DNA of 31,758 nt from Chara braunii (taxonomy: Eukaryota; Streptophyta; Charophyceae; Charales; Characeae), in assembly GCA_003427395.1 (NCBI GenBank), contig BFEA01000391.1:603977-635734 (forward strand), written 5' to 3'. The notes beneath the pieces are model-generated. The model saw only the letters and a list, made by a program, of their open reading frames with translations. It was not told the origin of the DNA and did no database searches. The position numbers and the translations under genes are program-made. Shown here in pieces: positions 8,334 through 19,020 of this stretch; the stretch's first letter is position 1; each line of letters opens with the position of its first letter.

Positions 8334-9959
8334 ATGAGACTTGCTGAAAATTAGGATGTCGTCAAGGTAAACAATAACAAACCTGTTGAGCTGATGGCGG
8401 AGAACCTTGTCCATGAGGCACTGAAATGTGCCTGGTGCATTCGTAAGACCGAAGGGCATAGCGATGAATTTGTACAACCCATCACGTGTTTTGAATACAG
8501 TCTTATGCTGCTTGTTCGGGTCAACTTCAATCTGGTGGTAGCCAGACTAGAGGTCGATCTTGGAGAAGACCTTGCACCCACCTGCAGCATCTAGCAGATG
8601 AATTATGCGAGACAAGAGATAAACGTTATTTCTGGTGATATGATTTAGGCCACGATAGTCGATGCACATCCGGAGTTTGCCTCCTTTCTTTGGCACAAAC
8701 AGGACAGGTGCACCGAACTCGGACTCACTGGGCCTAATCCATCCACGACCAATCATGTCGTCAATTTGTCTCCTCATCTCCTCCAACTCGCCTTGTCCCA
8801 TACGGTAGACGCATCCCTTCGGAGGAACACTCCCTTCTATTATCTCGATCTTGTGTTTGACCAGACGCTCGAGGACTCCAAGAGGTTCAACCAGAACTTC
8901 AGGAAATCGATCTAATAGACAACAAATGTTTGTTGGGACTTCCGGTGGAGGATCATCCTCATCAGGAGAGAGAAAATCAAATTCAACAATAACAACCGAA
9001 TTCGAAGTAGTTGGATCAGAAGTAGACTTATTTCTTATAGTAGAAGTAGATGGAATAGAAGTAGAGGTAGTAGAAATAAAAATATTTTTCGAGGTAGAAA
9101 ATGCAGCAAAAGTAAAAGGTACATGGAGGGGCTTCAGAAGGGCTACATGCACACACTTAGCTTCCTTGCGCCTGCGCACCGATTTGCAGAATCTGTTTGC
9201 ACTCAGAAGAGTCACTGGGGACTTGTGCGTCTCGTCCAATGGAACGGTACGCTCGTTCCCCTTTGCATCACGCACCACAAACTGAGTATCCGCCCACTTG
9301 GTCCCTAGACGATAAGCCTTTAACTAGCCCAAGCCAATGACCGCGTCAAAAGGACACCTGTCGAAGATATAGAAGTTCAACTCATGTGTAACAGTGCGAT
9401 CCTTGTCAAATGTGATGCGCACACCTTTGACAACATGTGTTGAGGTGACAACCTCTTGGGTGCCTACCTCGGTTTGACAAGGGTTTTGCAATTCCACGTG
9501 CTTTATTCCTTGGCCCGCCTTACGAATCCCGTTAGGAGGAAAGAAGTTAGTCGTTGAGCCATTATCAATCAACACACAGATGTAGGGGTTAATGAGCAAC
9601 TTAAAGAAGATCAGTTTCACACTCCCTTGAACACGGCGTTGCAGCTTGACCTTCAACCAATGTTCCAGGTGAGAGTGGAAGTTGACTTTCTTAGTCTCCT
9701 CCCAAGGCTCAGTGTAAACTACTTGGACTGTGGCAGCCTTGGATTCAAAATTAGTCCGGGCTTCAAGAGCAGGCTGTTGATCAGATTCAGGCTCCTTGGA
9801 GGGGCCTGCAACTGACTGTTCAACTTCCCTTGTTGTAGAGAGTGCTAATGACTCTTCTACGCCCTTTGCCTGTTTCCCTACAGACGATAATAATCCTGCA
9901 CAGCGTGCCCAGGCTTTTGACAATGCAAGCACACATTCAGTTTGGATCTTCTCTCTCAT
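8334..9959 (-). pseudogene. Protease and reverse transcriptase (element B)
   Basis: One frame runs through protease and RT. The protease active site is VLIDNGSTTNFF at about 9558-9566: canonical Asp-Ser-Gly has become Asp-Asn-Gly, a G-to-A change. Next come CPFDAVIGLG, a TAG at 9324-9326 (element D has Trp here, GLGWL), and a Ser/Thr-rich linker. RT follows: [44 protein letters not shown], a TAG at 8547-8549 in place of Lys, [30 protein letters not shown] and the catalytic YLDD at 8358-8369. A frameshift near 8333 ends the frame. RT motifs are otherwise intact, but the polyprotein would stop in protease. Confidence 0.9.
9890..9931 (-). pseudogene. Gag zinc knuckle with Cys4 replaced by Tyr (element B)
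   Basis: The peptide CLHCQKPGHAVQDY has C-x2-C-x4-H-x4 spacing and then Tyr (TAT) where the final Cys belongs. It aligns without gaps to the knuckle of element D, which does have Cys there. The motif lies in a different frame from the protease that follows. An acidic then basic linker (DNLESDS...SKKTASSKGPNR, about 10060-10200) precedes it, as in element D. Confidence 0.8.
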
Positions 9960-10279
9960 TCCTTTTGACTATTGCGGAGGGCTTCCCAACGCTTGGTGGA
10001 GACATCCTCCGGCTTCTCAGGAATCTTTGCGTTCTTGGGAAGGTGGGTTATGGTTCCCCTACGCGAACCACGATTAGGCCCTTTGCTTGAAGCAGTCTTT
10101 TTAGAGGCATTACATTTTTCTTCGGTATTCATGTCAGACTCAAGGGCTGACGTAGAACAACCCTTGTTAGAGTCCGACTCTAGATTGTCATCTAGAGACA
10201 GATCATCCGCATAGGACTGATTCTTAGCCTCCCGATGTTCATGTAGGACAAGCTGGTTGCTGCTTCCGTATCGTTTGCG

Positions 10280-10745
10280 TCATAAAGTTTGACCTGCAAC
10301 GGGTGTCTTCGCACGCCCGACGATGTCTTTGGCTTCTAGGTTGACTAGATCCGTCAGGAGCTCACACCAGGTCGAATGGTCCGTGAGTCCTAGCCGAGAG
10401 ACACAATCTTCAGGGGCCACTCCCATAACTACATTCATGCAAGACACGTTAGTCCATCCAAGGTTTGGAGTAGTGAACAAACCAGACAAGTGTTGCTCCA
10501 AAGCCTGCATGGAAATCCTCCACTTTTGGCCTTTGAGGGCCTCAAGCTTAGGCTGTGCCTTGAGCGCAACGTGCTTATCTTGATACTGCGTGATGAGGAG
10601 GTCCTCAAGAGTACGTATATGAGTCTTTTTCAACCACTCGGTCAGGTCAATTCTTTCATAACCTGCACTAACAGCTTGGAGTTTATGAAACTCTGTACAA
10701 CGGGCTCAATATTTGTGCTCATGACCATGCTTCGGTCTTCTTGAG
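10280..10745 (-). pseudogene. Gag capsid region (element B)
   Basis: After a TGA at about 10750 the frame goes on, shifts near 10680, and reads DLTEWLKKTHIRTLEDLLIT, QPKLEALKGQKW, ALEQHLSGLFTTPNLGWT, GVAPEDCVSRLG and ELLTDLVNLEAKDIVG. Each segment matches the capsid of element D (SLEELLIAQY, LQTYLSKIFATPRLELT, LIKDIVSLEAIDLV). It would form the particle shell. Confidence 0.8.
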
Positions 10746-10749
10746 GTGT

Positions 10750-11562
10750 TCACAATACCTCGAAGTATAAGCGCATGGAGTTGATCCAAGAGGTGATGTC
10801 CCCCTTCCCGTAGTACTTGGACGGCAGCGTGGCCGCCCTCTTGTCCACTATGGGACTGCTGTATTGTACGCCAGTAAGAACTGCAGCGTTTTGGGCTGAT
10901 GTTCCCGCATTTGGGAGGACTGAGACCAGTGCAGAACTGTCGGCGCTGCCGCTTGAGGAGCTGGCACGGGTTCCTGCGCTCGTCACAATTCCACTTGCTC
11001 TCTGCATGAGGTGTGTGTTAGCGTAAGAGACTGGGACTGCAGCAGGACGAGGATTAGGAGGACGAGGGGCAGTCAGTTGGGCTTGTTTGAGGTTGACGAT
11101 CTCAACCTGCAACTCTTGGTTATGCTGCTCTAGAGCTGTCACACGGGACTCGAGATCTTCCAAGGTCCGCAGTTGAACCAAGGCTGCTACGACAACAGTT
11201 AGCTTCTCTGTGAACCGGGCATCACTAGACTCCAGAACCTCGAGGAGAGCCACTTGGGCAGCAATACTTGTAGCTTTGGTTGCTGCTTCTACCTCCTCTC
11301 TGTGCATCGCGTCCTCATAAAGTTTCTGAAAGAACAGTTTCTCGCTCTCGTTCGCTGTGTCCAGCATGGCCTGCCATTGGGCAGATGAGATGTCTGCCAT
11401 GATGGAGGATGGGGTATTGGTAGATCTCTCAAGAGGGGTCCGGTCCTTTCTCAGGTTTGGACGAACGCTTCTCTTACCCCTCCTCACACTCTCAAACAAA
11501 ATACGTTGACTCTCCCTTCTCTCTCTTTCCGCTTTCTGCGTACGCGTCTCAATATTGGACAT
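10750..11562 (-). pseudogene. Gag N-terminal region with coiled coil (element B)
   Basis: An open frame of 270 codons starts at ATG 11562 (MSNIETRTQKAERERRE). The element D Gag starts at the matching place with MPVETRNQKEERERRE, which supports this start. A basic N-terminus is followed by heptad-like stretches (LEDLESRVTALEQHNQELQV), suggesting a coiled coil for Gag multimerisation, then a Pro/Ala/Ser-rich linker and YYGKGDITSWINSMRLYFEVL. It stops at a TGA where element D reads on (FEVLGTQPE). It is open only because the capsid part is cut off. Confidence 0.85.
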
Positions 11563-11750
11563 AGATAGTTCGGATAAAAGAAAAACAAATAAATCACAAG
11601 GAGCAGAAGGTAGAACTCATACCCGGAGCGAAAATTCATTTGGACTTCGAGAAGGACATTCACGCAACAGAATAAGAAAAAAGAACAAATCAAAGAGAGG
11701 ATTGGTGTAACGAACGGGTCCGATCAGATTAGTTGGAGATCCCCTCTTGT

Positions 11751-12350
11751 CTAACCCGACAAGGAACAAACACCACGAATAAGTGAGCCGAAGAAATATA
11801 ATTGCAGCAATGGAGATTTTGAGGGGTGCAAACGGTCGCCGAGCCAGACACGGGCCAGTATGTGAGAACATGCAGTAAGACCATTCAAGATCCCCTTGAA
11901 AGGAATGTCCCTACTACCCGTGTGTCCCCCAAATTCAACACAACAAAGAAACATACTGGCGGCTACAGATTTGGGTCCTAAAGGTCATGTCCCATTGGGC
12001 CTGGTCCCACTGAGTCCCGAAGGGTCCAAGTAGGTTGTGGACCAGGACCAATGAGAGAGGTGTACCAAGTTAGACCCAAACTGCCTCTACCGTACTGAAA
12101 AAGGAAAAGACAACTTTCAGCAAGAACCTGCTCCTACAGCCGTTCAGAATGTAAAGACACTGCACTATAGATAGATATGTCATTGAGAACAAGATACATC
12201 ATCTATCCATCCATCAGGTGAGAAAGCAATCCACATGCGCACACACACAACCAAGACCGCAGAGAAGAGGAAGAGAGCCCAACACACCCCAACAGGCCAT
12301 GAAGCACCAAGCAACCACCCATGGGCATACCCAAGTCACACGACACTTAC
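11751..12350 (-). other. Putative leader intron (element B)
   Basis: On the - strand CAG-GTAAGTGTCGTG at 12353-12340 fits the 5' splice-site consensus. A pyrimidine-containing stretch ending GGGTTAG at about 11751 could be the 3' site. The same pair is 598 bp apart in element D. Either AG could be a chance match. No transcript evidence. Confidence 0.35.
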
Positions 12351-12763
12351 CTGTGAGACCCAGGGACTCACCCCCCTCTCTCATAGGTCCTCCTGACCCC
12401 TAGCTACCACTACACAAAGTGTCCTAGTATGACTAATACGGCCTCCCTACACCCCTGTTACAATGCTGGATCCTCCGTCGATGTTGAAGACCAAAGTAGC
12501 AACTTGCAGCTCTTCGATGCAGATATGGCAGCCTCCGATCAAGTCTCCCTCTTGAGGGGAAGCCAAAAAGTCACTCAATGTCTTCTTGAAGTCCAGGTTC
12601 CAGGTGTGAGTGCCTCTCACTCTCTACTCCCTCTCGCTTATTCCAATCAGCTTCCTTTGTGTCTCACCACCCCATTCAATCACACAAGCAACTTGGTCAG
12701 GTTTGATGTTGACCCATCATGACCTAACCAGGTGGGGGCAGCATCCACATACCTCACTGCCCC

Positions 12764-12835
12764 TCTTAACCCTAACCACCAACCCTAATCCGAGATTAGG
12801 TTAGCCCTAACCTAATTTGGAATTAGGGTTAGGGT
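12764..12835. repeat. Telomere-like inverted repeat downstream of the PBS (element B)
   Basis: CCCTAA motifs (taaccctaacc, accctaatc) lie opposite TTAGGG motifs (aattagggttagggtg) within 72 bp. They can pair as imperfect hairpins. Element D has a similar, cleaner arrangement at the same distance from its PBS. Confidence 0.75.
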
Positions 12836-12865
12836 GATTGACACCTCTCGCCAACAAGTACGTCC

Positions 12866-12877
12866 GCTCCGATACCA
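12866..12877 (-). other. Primer binding site of element B, initiator-Met type
   Basis: On the - strand the bases TGGTATCGGAGC follow the LTR end (CGTAACA, AT spacer). They differ at one position from the usual plant initiator-Met tRNA 3'-end complement (TGGTATCAGAGC). Confidence 0.75.
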
Positions 12878-13244
12878 ATTGTTACGACCCTGGTCATTCC
12901 CAAAGTGCAAATTCACAATGAAAGACATTGCTACCCAATTGCGAAAGAAATGGAAGCACTTGCAAAGAGATAGAGACCAAAGAAGAAGAAGAAGAAGAAG
13001 GAGATGTACACCAGCAAGACCAATGACAAATCCCCCTTCTCTCTTCGCTTTTCTCCTCCTCCTTCACTTCGCCAATCTTATTCTTCTTCCGTTAATAATA
13101 ATAACAATAAGTGGATGAACCAGAATCAATATCTGAAATTCCTTCTTACTGCTGACACAACATCAGGTCCACCCTAGCTATGGCTTCCCCCCTTCTTCCT
13201 CCTCTCACTAGCCTAGGCTATGGCGGACTACTAAGGGCTCTGCC

Positions 13245-13326
13245 CTCCTGTGCAAAGGACAACGTAAAGCAGCTATGTCACTGCACTCCTGTCCAAAAGA
13301 CAACCCAAAGCAGCTATGTCGCTGCT
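13245..13326. repeat. 41-bp tandem duplication within LTR B
   Basis: Two copies, 13245-13285 and 13286-13326, both start ctcctgt.caaa.gacaac and end agcagctatgtc.ctgc. Only one copy is present at the matching place in the LTRs at 15.2 and 23.5 kb. Confidence 0.85.
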
Positions 13327-13868
13327 CACTAAGCTGCCATGCCCGACTGTGCCTCGAGCTTCGTTGATGTGGCACTACCCTAACTGGGGCCTTCCAGATG
13401 CAGCGCCCAACAAGGCGATGAAGATGGTGTCCACGATATCCAGGTAGGTACCTCACCACTCTCCTCCTTCACCCCCTTCTTCCTCCTCCTCAGGCTGGGC
13501 TGCTCACCATAGCCAGGCTAAGCACCCAACTGCTCTTCTCCTCCAGGCAGCGCTTCCCAAGTCCAGCGCTTGGCTCCAGTAGCATGTCGCCAATTGTGGC
13601 ATACTGCTCATCCACACGGGCCTGCAGGGCCCGACCAGATGGAAAATAAGGGCCTACAAGCCCTGCGTCGTTTCAGCCTAAAAGCCTGAAAACGAGGGCC
13701 ATTTTCAGGCCCTCATAAAGTCGACTTGCCCTGAAACTCAGGCACCAGACCAGGGTTTAGCACAAGCCATTTTTGGGCCTGTTTCAAGACAGTCTTTGTT
13801 TGAACTTCAACGCCAGGGTCTGACACGTTCCGGCATTGGCAAGAGTAGCCTCTCGAACGGGCCAGCAC

Positions 13869-13874
13869 TATATA
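13869..13874 (-). promoter_or_regulatory. Candidate TATA box of LTR B
   Basis: TATATA is the best TATA-like site in the LTR and is readable on either strand. The 15.59 kb LTR has a related gatatagtgg at a roughly similar place. Weak support. Confidence 0.25.
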
Positions 13875-14252
13875 GAATTGGCCCGCCCAGCAGGCTGCAG
13901 GTATCTCATAGGGGCTTCCCAGGCAGTTCACGGGCACTTCACGTGCAGGAGGCAGGAGGCTGGAGGAGCGTTGCAGTAGTAGTAGTAGCGTTAGGAGTAG
14001 CCTTCAACACTGGGCACTATTAGGAGCTAGAGTACCGTTGGAGAGAGAGAGAGAGGGTTGGCGGAGGCCAGGGAGACTTACCTGTGGTGCCATAGCCCAA
14101 CTTCGTCTTCGATGTACCTACAACAACGCGCCACCTTCACAGGTTAGTACCGGACTGAGAGAGAGAGAGAGAGAGTTCTTCTTCTTCCTCTTCTAAGTCC
14201 ACCATCTCCCCCTCACCCTCTCGCTGCCAGACTTCTCAGTATTTGCAGATTA

Positions 14253-14937
14253 NNNNNNNNNNNNNNNNNNNNNNNNNNNNNNNNNNNNNNNNNNNNNNNN
14301 NNNNNNNNNNNNNNNNNNNNNNNNNNNNNNNNNNNNNNNNNNNNNNNNNNNNNNNNNNNNNNNNNNNNNNNNNNNNNNNNNNNNNNNNNNNNNNNNNNNN
14401 NNNNNNNNNNNNNNNNNNNNNNNNNNNNNNNNNNNNNNNNNNNNNNNNNNNNNNNNNNNNNNNNNNNNNNNNNNNNNNNNNNNNNNNNNNNNNNNNNNNN
14501 NNNNNNNNNNNNNNNNNNNNNNNNNNNNNNNNNNNNNNNNNNNNNNNNNNNNNNNNNNNNNNNNNNNNNNNNNNNNNNNNNNNNNNNNNNNNNNNNNNNN
14601 NNNNNNNNNNNNNNNNNNNNNNNNNNNNNNNNNNNNNNNNNNNNNNNNNNNNNNNNNNNNNNNNNNNNNNNNNNNNNNNNNNNNNNNNNNNNNNNNNNNN
14701 NNNNNNNNNNNNNNNNNNNNNNNNNNNNNNNNNNNNNNNNNNNNNNNNNNNNNNNNNNNNNNNNNNNNNNNNNNNNNNNNNNNNNNNNNNNNNNNNNNNN
14801 NNNNNNNNNNNNNNNNNNNNNNNNNNNNNNNNNNNNNNNNNNNNNNNNNNNNNNNNNNNNNNNNNNNNNNNNNNNNNNNNNNNNNNNNNNNNNNNNNNNN
14901 NNNNNNNNNNNNNNNNNNNNNNNNNNNNNNNNNNNNN
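14253..14937. other. Sequence gap (685 N)
   Basis: All bases are N. LTR-type sequence of one family lies on both sides, so the outer end of LTR B and the inner-facing end of LTR D are both hidden here. Any open frame crossing it is meaningless, and the gap length may be nominal. Confidence 0.99.
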
Positions 14938-15442
14938 AAGAAGAAGAAGATGATGTACACCAGCATAGACAGATGACAAGGCTCTTCTTCTTCGCCCAAC
15001 AATCTCCTCCTCCTTATCTCCCCCTTCTCTTATTCATACAAGAAATAATAATACAATGTTGAATGGCTGATCCAGAACCAGTGTCCGATTCCCTCTTCTA
15101 CTGCAGGTATCACTCGAGGTCCACCATAGCCATGGCCGCCTCTCCCACTCTTCACTCTCATAGGTCGAGGCTATGGCGGACTACTAGGTCTTGCCCAGAT
15201 GCCCAAAGGACAACCCAAAGCAGCTATGGCTGCTCTAGCTCAGGCCGCCATGCCCGATCCTGCCTCAAAGTTTCTTGGTGTAGCTCTCCCCAGTTGGGGA
15301 CTCCCTGCTGCAGCGCCCACCAAGGTGATGAAGATGGCTGACACCATAGCCAGGTAAGTACCCCTGACGCTCCTCCCCCTTCCTGTCCTTCCTCCTCCGT
15401 GTCCTTCTCCTTCCCCCAACAGCACTGCTCCTGGATAGCGCT

Positions 15443-15570
15443 GCTCCAACCGGCGCTCCAACCAGTGTGTCGCCAAACTTGCACACCGAGAATGAGGTCG
15501 GGCTCTGCTCCAACCGGGGCTCCAACCAGTGTGTCGCCAAACTTGCACACCGAGAATGAGGCCGGGCTCT
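15443..15570. repeat. 64-bp tandem duplication in the 3' LTR of element D
   Basis: Copies at 15443-15506 and 15507-15570 begin gctccaaccgg.gctccaac and end gaatgagg.cgggctct. They differ at about two positions, so the duplication is younger than the element's coding decay. Confidence 0.9.
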
Positions 15571-15932
15571 TCGCCCGACTGGGAGATATAGTGGCCTGCT
15601 TGCCTCTTCGGGCGGTGACTTCCAGGCCGCTCGGCCTTCCAAGCAACCGGTACCTCCTCCCTTTCGGAGGGAAACATCATTGCACACTCTGATATTGCCC
15701 CTACAAGCCCTAGACCCAGACTGGTTGGACTGTTATCCGCCTAGACCTAACGTACAACTACTGGGCCTCTAAAAATGCCACTTTTGTCTTCTTCTGCCTG
15801 CACATCTACCTCTTCAAGGTGCGGTATCGGCCTACCCGCTACTTAGTGTTTTTCCCGCTGCAAGCTCTCAATGTCACGACCACAGGTAAGTACCGGCCCT
15901 GAGGGCCCAGTGAATGAGCAAGTGCTCTTGAG

Positions 15933-16063
15933 GGCCACACACACACTCAAGCCAACCAGCACTCAGACAGGCATGGCCACACACACACACTCAAGCCAAT
16001 CAGCACTCAGACAGGCATGGCCACACACACACACTCAAGCCAACCAGCACTCAGATAGACATG
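15933..16063. repeat. Three ~44-bp CA-rich tandem units in the 3' LTR of element D
   Basis: Units starting ggccacacacacac and carrying caagcca.ccagcactcaga.a..catg begin at 15933, 15975 and 16019. The first is 2 bp shorter in the (CA)n part. Confidence 0.9.
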
Positions 16064-16187
16064 CAGTCCAACAACCGTACACACAGAGACTTAGTAGCAA
16101 GCGGGAAACTCAGCAAGGCATTCAATCTATGGGCAAAACTAAGAAATCAGCCACGTGTTTCAGTCCATGTTTGGACGGGTCATCACA

Positions 16188-16200
16188 CCTCCCCCCCCCT
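16188..16200 (-). other. Polypurine tract of element D
   Basis: On the - strand AGGGGGGGGGAGG lies directly before the LTR start TGTGATG, and about 30 bp after the last pol stop (TGA, 16229-16231). Position and purine content fit the plus-strand primer. Confidence 0.8.
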
Positions 16201-16228
16201 AAGAGCGAGGTCCCTTCGAGCGAGTAAC

Positions 16229-17816
16229 TCATTCTGAGTCCTCGACAAACGCATCGTAAGCAAGAAAGGCAAAGAGGTTCCTAGAATACTCCGTCACAGT
16301 GAGCCTTGCAGAGATCTTAGGAGTAGCGTTAGCTGCGATTTGTCGCTTGTAGACTTTAACAACCCGTGGTGCGCTGCGTAGCAGTTCCTGCTTGGAAATC
16401 TAGTACAGATCGTCCAACGGGTGATACATGAACCTGGTACTGTCTGTTGCGTCCCTTCCCTACGTGCTGTTTAATTATGTCTATCTCATGACCACCTTTG
16501 ATTGCACGAGGGATCATGTCTTCACGATAATCGAACGTCTTAGCGTCACGGTGGAGGTACAATTTTGATGCGTGGAACATGGGGTATTTGCGCAGATGGG
16601 CTGGCACATCAACTACATACGAAGGTCCAAAGTGATCTTCGCCAATCACATCCAAAACTTCCCACGGACCATAGTCGAGTGGGAGAAGTTTGCGAGAGAC
16701 TCCCTCTTTTTTTGAAAATTCAGACATCTTGACCCAGACATAGCTTCCTACTTGAATATACGACGGTCGGCGCCTCTTGTTTGCATGATAGATCATGGCG
16801 TGCTGTCGCTTGGTCATTGCTGCAATGGCAACCTCGAGCAAGCGATCATACTTGGCCCTGAAGCCAGGCCTGCCGGGTGTTAAGCCAGCTGGCTGCTCAG
16901 GGAATAGGTAGGAGAGCGGATTACGGATCTGCCAACCGTAATGCAACCTGTTGGGCGTCATGCCGGTGGCAGAATGGAGGGAGTTGTTGTACAACCCCTT
17001 AACGAAATACAACTCTTCATCCCATGTTTCCTGATCCCGAATAATCAAGGTGCGGAGAAGTTGAAACACAATCTGGTTGATTTCCTCAGCCAAATCATTG
17101 GCTTCGGGGTGTCGGCCATATGTCATACACAGCCTGATCCCTAGTTGGGACGTGAAATCCTTCCATTCAGTACTAATGAAGCGCGGATCCCGATCGCTCA
17201 CAAGAGTCTTCGGGATTCCGAACTGCAGAATGTACTTCTGTTGGAACTCACGGATCACTAATTATGTTGGAGCGTGAGGTGGCAAAGGAATCAGATTAAG
17301 GAACCTCGAGAATCTGTCAACAATCACCATGACTTGTGAGTAGCCGTTCTTACTTACCTTTCCCATGTGGGTGAAGTCGATGGAGACGGACTCCCCGGGA
17401 CCATCGGGAATGGGAAGGGGTGTAAGTAGCCCCATGGGCTTTTGTCTGCATGGTTTGATTCGTTGATAGACTTGACATTCAGCCACAAACTTATCAACAG
17501 TCCCTTTCATGCCAGGCCAATCAAACTGTCTCAGGAGATTTGCGTATGTCTTTGCCATGCCGAAGTGTCCACTCCGACCATGAGCAAAATCCGGAAAGTG
17601 CGTGTGGAGAGGCTCATGTTTGGGCACACACAAACGGTCGTGGTTCCCGTAGCAACGGAAAATCAGTCCTCCATACTCGTGAAAATCGGGCTGACTGCTA
17701 GGATCAGCCCGCAACCGCTCAAGGATGGGACTAAGTTCCAGATCCTTGGCTGTATGCTCTACGAGCTCCTCCCTCAGTTTCTTCCGGAGGTCGTAGGATT
17801 TCACAAGGCAAGTCAC
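16229..17816 (-). pseudogene. Integrase (element D)
   Basis: One frame carries the zinc domain (HGRSGHFGMAKTYANLL, then ECQVYQRIKP), the catalytic core (SIDF, VIVDRFSRFLNLIPLP, VSDRDPRF, HPEANDLAEEINQ) and the C-terminal module (GSYVWVKMSEF, GPWEVLDVIG, FHASKLYLHRD). The D,D-35-E residues are present. Breaks: the CxxC second Cys is Tyr (17466-17468); one in-frame stop (17262-17264, TAA) lies in the core; a frameshift near 16440 leads into MYHPLDDLY, with a TAG at 16400-16402 before ISKQELL. The tail (LTVTEYSRNLFAFLAYDAF) ends at TGA 16229-16231. The usual HPxxxGQ is changed to HPEANDL. It would have inserted element DNA. Confidence 0.9.
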
Positions 17817-17849
17817 AAAGCATGAACTACTCGGTTATAACAACCCTTT

Positions 17850-18240
17850 TTGTGCCTTAGTTCGAAGTCGTAGATGTGAACCAGCGAAGTGACGTAGGGG
17901 ACAGGGTAGTTTGCTCTTTAATCCACTTCAGAGTCTCGTGATCTGAGAACACTTTGAAGTGGCGTCCCAAAAGATCGTGCTTCCAATGGTCCAAAGCCAT
18001 ACGCAAAGCATAGAGCCCGCGCATGTAGGTGGAAGTGGCTACCTTTTCGCTGGGCATGCGTCTGTTGTAATATTCAAGCGGCGCAAGCCATCGTCGCCAT
18101 CTTGCTGCAACACTGCGCCGATTCCATACTGACTTGCATCCGTAGTAACTGGAATCTGCAATGCGGAGTACTGGGTAACTTACCAAGGCTTCTTTCAAAG
18201 CTCAAAAGGCGTTCTTGCATGCGGTGTCCCAAGAGTAGGG
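17850..18240 (-). pseudogene. RNase H domain (element D)
   Basis: VTTDASQYGIGAVLQQD is readable at about 18090-18150 with the first Asp intact, but out of frame with the following EYYNRRMPSEKVATSTYMRGLYAL. The ELYAL of the other copies is GLYAL, so the conserved catalytic Glu is Gly here. HWKHDLLGRHFKVFSDHETLKWI follows and keeps the SDHxTL Asp. A frameshift near 17890 leads to DFELRHKKGCYNRVVHAL. At least two frameshifts. Confidence 0.85.
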
Positions 18241-18254
18241 AACATTCTTACTTG

Positions 18255-19020
18255 TTAACCGAGACAACGGGCGAGCGACAATAGAGAAGCGGGGCACAAA
18301 CTTTCGGTAGTATGACGCGAGACCAAGGAAAGAGCGGAGTTCGCGGATGTTCGCGGGCTGAGGCCATTGCGTATGACTTCAACCTTGGTTGCCTCAGGCT
18401 CTAGGCCTACAACAGACAACCGATGCCCAAGATAGATGACGCTATCCTTCCCAAACTCAGATTTCTCTAGGTTGAGATGGCGTTGTGTCTTCTTGAGGAT
18501 AGTGAGCACTTCCTTGAGGTGCTTGAGGTGTTCCTACATAGATTTGTTGAAGATTAGTATATCATCGAGGTATACCACCACGGACCGGCCAATTTGTTCG
18601 CGGAGGACCTTGTCCATGAGGCTTTGGAAGGTGGCTGGTGCGTTCGTGAGACCGAAGGGCATTACGATAAACTCCTAAAGCCCATCGCGTGTTTTGAACG
18701 CAGTCTTGTGCTGGTCCGCAGGATCGAATTCAATCTGGTGGTAGCCAGACTTGAGATCGATCTTGGAAAAGACCTTGCACCCACCTGTGACATCAAGCAA
18801 GTCATCTATGCGGGGCAATGGATAGACGTTCTTTCTTGTGATGCGGTTTAGACCGGGATAGTCAATACACATGTGAAGCTTGCCTTCTTTCTTTGGAACA
18901 AACAAAACAAGAGTATGAAATTCAGACTCACTAGGCTTAATCCACCCTTTGTCAATCATTTCGTCAATCTGTCGTTAGAGTTCCTCCAACTCGCCGGGTG
19001 CCATTCGGTATACACAACAC
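18255..19020 (-). pseudogene. Reverse transcriptase (element D)
   Basis: RT blocks in one frame: [76 protein letters not shown], a TAG at 18675-18677, [24 protein letters not shown] at 18561-18572, a TAG after FNKSM, then HLNLEKSEFGKDSVIYLGHRL. YRGLN has become YPGLN. The frame slips near 18370, and the following ELRSFLGLASYY-type segment is read in another frame. This is the best-preserved RT of family F2, but it cannot be translated through. Confidence 0.9.

Larger units (their letters stand above)
11563..12865 (-). other. 5' leader of element B (non-coding)
   Basis: About 1.3 kb between PBS and Gag, with no convincing gene. It aligns with the leader of element D throughout, including tccatccatcaggtgag, cgacacttacctg and the sequence just before the Gag start (ggtagaactc). 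A conserved CAG-GTAAGTGTCG site (- strand, exon edge at 12351) and a conserved AG at about 11751 would bound a ~600-bp leader intron. Long leaders in this class usually carry packaging signals. Here that is inference. Confidence 0.65.
7820..14252 (-). mobile_element. Ty3/gypsy retrotransposon lacking its 3' end (element B, family F2)
   Basis: Read on the - strand from high to low coordinate: 5' LTR (from the sequence gap to 12880), initiator-Met-like PBS, leader, Gag with an N-terminal coiled coil, zinc knuckle, protease, RT and the start of RNase H, where it is cut at the junction with element C. Protein and leader sequence align along their length with element D, so the two are members of one family. 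Integrase, PPT and 3' LTR are absent. Numerous stops and frameshifts make it non-functional. Confidence 0.9.
12880..14252 (-). repeat. 5' LTR of element B (family F2), outer end lost in the gap
   Basis: The inner edge is TGTTACGACCCTGG on + (ending ...CGTAACA on -), two bases from the PBS. Matches to the two other F2 LTRs include the aagaagaagaag...gatgtacaccagca block (about 12976), the pyrimidine-rich ttcttcttcgcc-type block, ggctatggcggactacta (about 13215), gcagcgcccaacaaggcgatgaagatgg (about 13398, compare gcagcgcccaccaaggtgatg) and the caggtaggtacc site (13441). Beyond about 13500 it diverges, with GGGCC-rich sequence (13615-13780), a TATATA at 13869-13874 and GA runs at 14040 and 14158. 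The outer terminus is not visible. Confidence 0.75.
14938..16187 (-). repeat. 3' LTR of element D (family F2), one end in the gap
   Basis: The terminus next to the PPT is visible: + strand ...gggtcatcaca ends at 16187, so the - strand LTR begins TGTGATGACCC. It aligns with the 5' LTR (23.1-23.86 kb) in order: gatgtacaccagca, ttcttcttcgcc, gaatggctgatc.agaa, ctatggcggactactagg, gcagcgcccaccaaggtga, accatagccaggtaagta, cagtgtgtc.ccaaacttgc and gggaaactcagcaaggcatt. It is about 500 bp longer than the 5' LTR over the middle (about 15560-16085). That stretch holds a 64-bp duplication and a CA-rich repeat. Confidence 0.85.

Noticed and set aside
12218-13118. Several short + strand frames between element B Gag and its LTR
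   Set aside because: They lie in the leader and LTR of a - strand element and the aligned stretch of element D does not keep them open.
14236-15002. Long open frames crossing the N run
   Set aside because: They consist of unknown bases and carry no information.
15063-15692. Open frames on both strands of the 3' LTR of element D, including three overlapping - frames of about 140 codons
   Set aside because: The - frames arise from the 64-bp duplication in GC-rich LTR DNA and are not kept in LTR B or the 5' LTR.
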